Assembly: GCF_003958645.1 (NCBI RefSeq)
Contig: NZ_RXLO01000009.1
Span: forward strand, 62,001 to 126,000
Source of the DNA: Chitinophaga rhizosphaerae
Lineage (GTDB): Bacteria > Bacteroidota > Bacteroidia > Chitinophagales > Chitinophagaceae
DNA: 64,000 bases
Direction: 5' to 3'
Shown: piece after piece, positions 60,309-64,000 of the stretch
Position numbering within the stretch: position 1 is the stretch's first letter
How the letters are laid out: each line of letters begins with the position of its first letter
Made by a program: the position numbers and the translations under genes
The notes under the pieces: generated by a model
Database searches by the model: none
Seen by the model: only the letters and a program-made list of their open reading frames with translations
Told to the model about the DNA's origin: nothing

Positions 60309-60316
60309 CAAATATA
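60309..60316 (-). promoter_or_regulatory. Putative promoter, -7 box TATATTTG, of the TIGR03364-like gene
   Basis: The + strand reads CAAATATA. This perfect TAnnTTTG match on the minus strand ends at 60309, and the ATG is at 60304, so transcription may start at the start codon. Confidence 0.55.
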
Positions 60317-60365
60317 GCAGTATTTGTAAATAATTGTTTAGTTATTCTTAACCCTTAACAGAGAT

Positions 60366-60938
60366 TTAAAACCCGAAGTTCCCGCCGACGGAAAACACGG
60401 GGCGGTTGCGGTAAGGGGAGTTATTATCCTGCAGTACGTCGTACAGCAGCATAATCACCAGGGCCGAATTGCCGCCGATGGGTTGGGCATACCCCCCGCC
60501 AAGCAGTAGGCTGGGCGCGTTGAATTTTGCTTTTATCGTATGCGGAGGGTCCGTATAATATTTGCTTTTCAGGCTGATGGAGTTGAATTCGGGTTGGGCG
60601 TGCACGAAGAGCATTTCCAGCGGGTAATACCTTCCCCAGATGCCGCCGCCCAGGATGGAGGAATTATCTTTTTGGGTAACGGTATTGTATCCGCGGTATT
60701 TCTCCCAGGTGAATTGGGCGTTGATATTAATACCTGCGGCGAATTTCGGGCTGAATCGATACCCGATCATCGGCGACACGTTCAGCAGCGAATAATCGCC
60801 GAAAGCGAAGCCGAAGTTGCCGCCCGCCATCAGTTTGGAAGCGTCGAACCCGCGGGAAGTATCCACGCGGTAGGGGTTTTGCGCGAAAGCGAATTGTAAG
60901 GAAAGCAGGAATGCTGCAAAAAGGTAAATCCTTTTCAT
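60366..60938 (-). CDS. Small outer-membrane beta-barrel-like protein
   Basis: A 190-aa protein with a signal peptide (ending LQFAFAQ) and alternating hydrophobic strands typical of small outer-membrane barrels, ending in Phe (SVGGNFGF). Repeated Gly-aromatic patterns (GGNFGFAFGDYS, IGYRFSPKFAAGININAQ) support a barrel of about eight strands. I do not recognise a specific family. The ATG at 60936-60938 is used; a GTG two codons upstream is the alternative. It lies 72 bp downstream of the PorP/SprF gene on the same strand, possibly in its transcript. Confidence 0.8.
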   Translation of the reverse strand: MKRIYLFAAFLLSLQFAFAQNPYRVDTSRGFDASKLMAGGNFGFAFGDYSLLNVSPMIGYRFSPKFAAGININAQFTWEKYRGYNTVTQKDNSSILGGGIWGRYYPLEMLFVHAQPEFNSISLKSKYYTDPPHTIKAKFNAPSLLLGGGYAQPIGGNSALVIMLLYDVLQDNNSPYRNRPVFSVGGNFGF

Positions 60939-61010
60939 GTGCACCGTTTTATTACACGGCTAAATTATCGGTTTTTTCCCGACGGCCGTTCAACATTAAC
61001 TTTTTCTTTA

Positions 61011-62030
61011 TCAGAAAGAAGGGCAAAGCGTATACCGCTTGGCGTGGGAGAAACTCCGGTTGGGGTACAGGCCCAGGTACAGCAGGCTCACTTCGTATGC
61101 CCCTTGCCGTTTGTTGGCCGCTGAAAGGGCACTGGTGGTCACATCATAATTGAACATCAACCTGAAATTCGCCACCTGGTAGCCAACAAGCAGCGCCGCA
61201 GCGTCTTTCAGCCGGTAATAAGCCCCGCCGAAAAGCTGCTGGTTACCGTCGCCGGAAAGGTTGTAGGCCGCATAGGCGCCGAACATCGTTTCGCTGACGT
61301 TCGCCTGCCGCGCGTAGTACGCGCCCGGGTTGAGGATCACTTTATCGCTCATCTTGAGGCTCGCGTTCAAAAAGCCGATATACCTGCGCTCGATCTGGTT
61401 GTTGCCGTCGTAAAAGGATTCGCGGGGTGTGTTGACGTGGTGTACGGAAAATCCGCCGTTCACATATACCAGCTCATTGGGAAAGAACGCATAATTCATC
61501 CCCACCTGCAGATCCAGGTATCCCACGGAAGCCTGCGTGAAGGGCTCTCCGGAAAACATCTGCGAATCGAAGAACTGTCCGTTCCATTGCGACCCGAACG
61601 TCAGTTTGCTCAAATCCACCCGCTTGTCTGCATATCCTACATTAAAACCTGCAGACAGCAGGCTGCTTTGCCCGAGGAGCTGGTGATACGCTACAGACCC
61701 GTACGCTTTGGTACTGGCCAGGTTGCCGCTGCCCGCCACATCGCGGAGGATCATGCCGCCCAGGCCCACCCAGCCATACGTGAGCCGGTCGCGGAAAAGC
61801 TGGAAGTCGCCGAATACGGACATGGTTTTATACGGCACGGGAATCGTTGCCCACTGGTTGCGGTAATTGACGCCGATACGATAGTTGCCGTCCGGGATAA
61901 ACCCGGTATTGGCAGGGTTGGTAGACAAGGGTGAATTGAAGAACTGCGAAAAATGCAGGTCCTGCGCTACGGCCGGGAAAGCCGCCCCAAGGCAACAAAC
62001 GAATAATATATGGTATACAGCTTTTCTCAT
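61011..62030 (-). CDS. PorP/SprF family T9SS outer-membrane protein
   Basis: A 339-aa member of the PorP/SprF family and the second in this window. The signal peptide ends FPAVAQ; the mature start DLHFSQFFNSPLSTNPANTG and the NQWATIPVPYKT segment are the family pattern, and the protein ends CPSF like the copy at 44908. It starts 6 bp after the stop of the PKD/type B protein, repeating the cargo-partner order seen at 42-46 kb. The two PorP/SprF proteins differ widely in sequence, so each likely serves its own cargo. Confidence 0.92.
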   Translation of the reverse strand: MRKAVYHILFVCCLGAAFPAVAQDLHFSQFFNSPLSTNPANTGFIPDGNYRIGVNYRNQWATIPVPYKTMSVFGDFQLFRDRLTYGWVGLGGMILRDVAGSGNLASTKAYGSVAYHQLLGQSSLLSAGFNVGYADKRVDLSKLTFGSQWNGQFFDSQMFSGEPFTQASVGYLDLQVGMNYAFFPNELVYVNGGFSVHHVNTPRESFYDGNNQIERRYIGFLNASLKMSDKVILNPGAYYARQANVSETMFGAYAAYNLSGDGNQQLFGGAYYRLKDAAALLVGYQVANFRLMFNYDVTTSALSAANKRQGAYEVSLLYLGLYPNRSFSHAKRYTLCPSF

Positions 62031-62036
62031 AGCCCG

Positions 62037-64000
62037 CTATCTTAACAATGTTACGTTTCCTGTTTTCGTGATCTTGCTCCCGTCCGTAAATTCGATATTC
62101 AATACAAACGCGTAGGCATCCATCGGCTGCACCGTTCCGTTGAAACGGCCATCCCATCCCAGTTTCTGATCGTTCGACTGGAACATCAGCTGCCCCCAGC
62201 GGTTGAAGACTTTCATGTCGTACCGTACTATACCGAACCCTTTGATTTCCCACTTGTCATTAATACCATCGCCGTTCGGGGAGAAGGCGGTGGGTACGTC
62301 GTACAGCGGGTTCACGATCGCCGAAACTTCCTGGCAAACGGAATCTTCACAACCGAATTCCGTATAGGCCGTCAGGCAAACTTCGTAAATACCGGAACGC
62401 AGGTACTGGTGTGTGGGGTTCGGATCGGTAGAGGAATTCCCGTCCCCGAAATCCCAACGGTACCGTACGGCATTGCGTGATTCGTTGGTGAACGTGGTAG
62501 GCGTATTCTCGACAGGCTTGGTAGGCAGGAAGGAATATCCGGCGGTAGGACCGGGCAACACGGTAATGAAGCCGGTCGTATCGTCCTGCAAATTGCAGGT
62601 ATTGGGGTCGAACGCGCGGAGGCGGACCTGGTACCGGCCGGGTGTTGTATACGTATGCGTGGGATAGATTTCGTCCGAAGTCGGGCTTCCGTCCCCGAAA
62701 TCCCACTCAAACGTAACACCGCCTTTCGAGATATTGTCGAAATGTGCGGTGAACGGCGCACAGGAGCTGTCCTGAACATTGAAAAGCGCCACCACGTTTG
62801 CCGCCACCCGCAACTGGATCGCCCTTTCTTCCGGCGCGTTGCAATAATTCGTATCTACCAGCCGCAGGCGAACGGTATATAAACCTTCTTGCGCATAACG
62901 GTGCGTTTGCACCTGCAGGCCCGCTCTTACCAGCGGCGTATTATCCCCGAAATCCCACACGAAAGAAGTATCGGTAAATGGCTTGCCCGCCGGCGCCGTG
63001 GAGGTATTGGTAAACAGGTACTCCAGCGCCGTGCAGGGCGGCTGGCGCTGCTCGGTAAAGTTCACAGTTGCCTGGTCGTTGCGGACCCGCAGCGGCAGGT
63101 ACGCCGTATCATATACGTTACAACTCGCCGGATCGTATTTCACGAGCATGACGTTGTAGTCGCCGATGTTGTTGTATCGGTGCTGCATCGTAGGACTGGT
63201 ATTCCTGATCTCGGGCGTTCCGTCCCCGAAATTCCATATCCAGGCGGTGGCATTCACGTTGGTAGTATCGATAAACGTAATATCGGCCGGTGCGCAATAG
63301 TTGCGTCTCCGCTCCGCCGTGGTGAACCCGGCCCGCACGCCATCGAGGTTGAACGCGATCTTGAGGGACCCGAGGTTACAGTAATCGGTCATCCCGGTAT
63401 AATACGAGCCCGGTGTGCTGGGGAAACGCGTTCTCCGCGGCAGGTCGAGCTGGCAGGAAGCGCAAATGGCCTGGTAGATGACGCCGTTGCGGTCGAACCG
63501 GCTGGTGCCCCCGTCTACGTGCTCCGCCAACCCGTTCCCCCCGAAATAGGTCCCGTACAATATGCCGAGCGCATCGCGCTTCATCACGAAGAAATAAAAA
63601 TCGTCGCCGTCCGTGCGCGACTGCCGTGCGTCCGGCGTAATGGGCAGGCCGCGGGTATTGGAGGCGTTGAACCCTCCGTTCAGCCGTCCGCCCCAACCCG
63701 ACACGTACACGTTCTCGCAACGGTCTACGAGGAACGCCACGGGAGAAATGCTGGGCGTGGGGCCCGCCTTACCGAAAGTGGTGGAATAAATGATATCTGA
63801 CAGGTTGGGCCTGAGCTTGGTGATGAACTGGCGGGAATTGTCGTTATAAAAAGTAGGCGTACCGGCTGGCTGTTTGATAGGCCAGTTGCCTTCGGTAGTG
63901 CCCATCACATAGACGTTGCGGTTTCTGTCCAGCTGAATGCCGTACACCTGGTCGGCCTTCCCGTTATCCGAGCCCATGAAAGTGGATGCGATGATGTTCC
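62037..64000 (-). CDS. PKD-repeat protein with T9SS type B sorting domain (5' end cut by window edge)
   Basis: The C-terminal 654 codons of a predicted surface protein; the start lies beyond the right edge. The visible N-terminal part has SBBP-like beta-propeller repeats (YGIQLDRNRNVYVMGTTEG, VDRCENVYVSGWGG), unlike the other cargo proteins here. Four PKD-like repeats follow (WIWNFGDGT, FVWDFGDNT, FEWDFGDGS, YRWDFGDGN), then the sorting domain from PTAFSPNGDGINDKWEI to TKTGNVTLLR. The PorP/SprF gene follows after 6 bp on the same strand. An internal ATG at 63977 is not the true start, since the frame stays open to the edge. Confidence 0.9.
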   Translation of the reverse strand, partial: NIIASTFMGSDNGKADQVYGIQLDRNRNVYVMGTTEGNWPIKQPAGTPTFYNDNSRQFITKLRPNLSDIIYSTTFGKAGPTPSISPVAFLVDRCENVYVSGWGGRLNGGFNASNTRGLPITPDARQSRTDGDDFYFFVMKRDALGILYGTYFGGNGLAEHVDGGTSRFDRNGVIYQAICASCQLDLPRRTRFPSTPGSYYTGMTDYCNLGSLKIAFNLDGVRAGFTTAERRRNYCAPADITFIDTTNVNATAWIWNFGDGTPEIRNTSPTMQHRYNNIGDYNVMLVKYDPASCNVYDTAYLPLRVRNDQATVNFTEQRQPPCTALEYLFTNTSTAPAGKPFTDTSFVWDFGDNTPLVRAGLQVQTHRYAQEGLYTVRLRLVDTNYCNAPEERAIQLRVAANVVALFNVQDSSCAPFTAHFDNISKGGVTFEWDFGDGSPTSDEIYPTHTYTTPGRYQVRLRAFDPNTCNLQDDTTGFITVLPGPTAGYSFLPTKPVENTPTTFTNESRNAVRYRWDFGDGNSSTDPNPTHQYLRSGIYEVCLTAYTEFGCEDSVCQEVSAIVNPLYDVPTAFSPNGDGINDKWEIKGFGIVRYDMKVFNRWGQLMFQSNDQKLGWDGRFNGTVQPMDAYAFVLNIEFTDGSKITKTGNVTLLR

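Overview
The window is a gene-dense stretch (about 57 protein genes, no RNA genes, no gap over 300 bp) of a Bacteroidota chromosome. The evidence is internal: gliding-motility/type IX secretion (T9SS) type B sorting domains on giant PKD-repeat proteins, PorP/SprF outer-membrane proteins, lipoproteins, no Shine-Dalgarno signals, and promoters of the Bacteroidota form TAnnTTTG, three of them with a TTG exactly 19 bases upstream. The GC-rich composition and gene content suggest a Chitinophagaceae-like organism; that placement is inference.

Layout. 1-2.5 kb: rplY (cut by the left edge), prs and radC. 2.6-7 kb: an orphan T9SS type B protein, a Gfo/Idh/MocA oxidoreductase, and three tandem paralogous small lipoproteins with a conserved Cys pattern. 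7-18 kb: housekeeping (ispD, queA, a double-ATPase ABC protein, AMP nucleosidase, a stand-alone HsdR-N nuclease-fold protein, glutamate dehydrogenase, ccmB/C/D, accC, gtrA, tdk). 18-26 kb: envelope polysaccharide (waaA; then a + strand operon of a DegT aminotransferase, ugd, UDP-xylose synthase, rfbB, rfbC, rfbD). 26-34.7 kb: lolD, a DUF2795 protein, fabI, recN, a TPR protein, a zinc-ribbon coiled-coil protein, a Nif3 protein, an M32 carboxypeptidase. 34.7-37 kb: a rhodanese-thioredoxin gene and a TPMT-like methyltransferase straddled by an apparently perfect 822-bp tandem duplication. 37-46.5 kb: a T9SS locus with two giant PKD proteins (1618 and 945 aa), a PorP/SprF partner and a 120-aa protein that is little more than a T9SS type A sorting domain. 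46.6-60.9 kb: rlmI-like and rlmK-like methyltransferases, grpE-dnaJ, two sodium/solute symporters, a VWA protein, hpt, a LysM glucosaminidase, an O-methyltransferase, a LOG protein, a TIGR03364 oxidoreductase and a small barrel protein. 61-64 kb: a second PorP/PKD-type B pair, cut by the right edge.

The T9SS cargo genes and their adjacent PorP/SprF genes form cargo-plus-partner modules. The sugar-nucleotide operon would supply UDP-glucuronate, UDP-xylose and dTDP-rhamnose for a surface polysaccharide, but rfbA and the glycosyltransferases are not in view.

The points most worth checking are the exact 822-bp duplication, the tandem Cys-rich lipoproteins, the minimal sorting-domain protein, a 12-bp hairpin spanning both stop codons of rfbD and lolD, a hexanucleotide repeat filling the prs leader, and several compact promoter/terminator arrangements. 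I saw no CRISPR array, prophage, transposase or defence island, and no whole system that I would call new.
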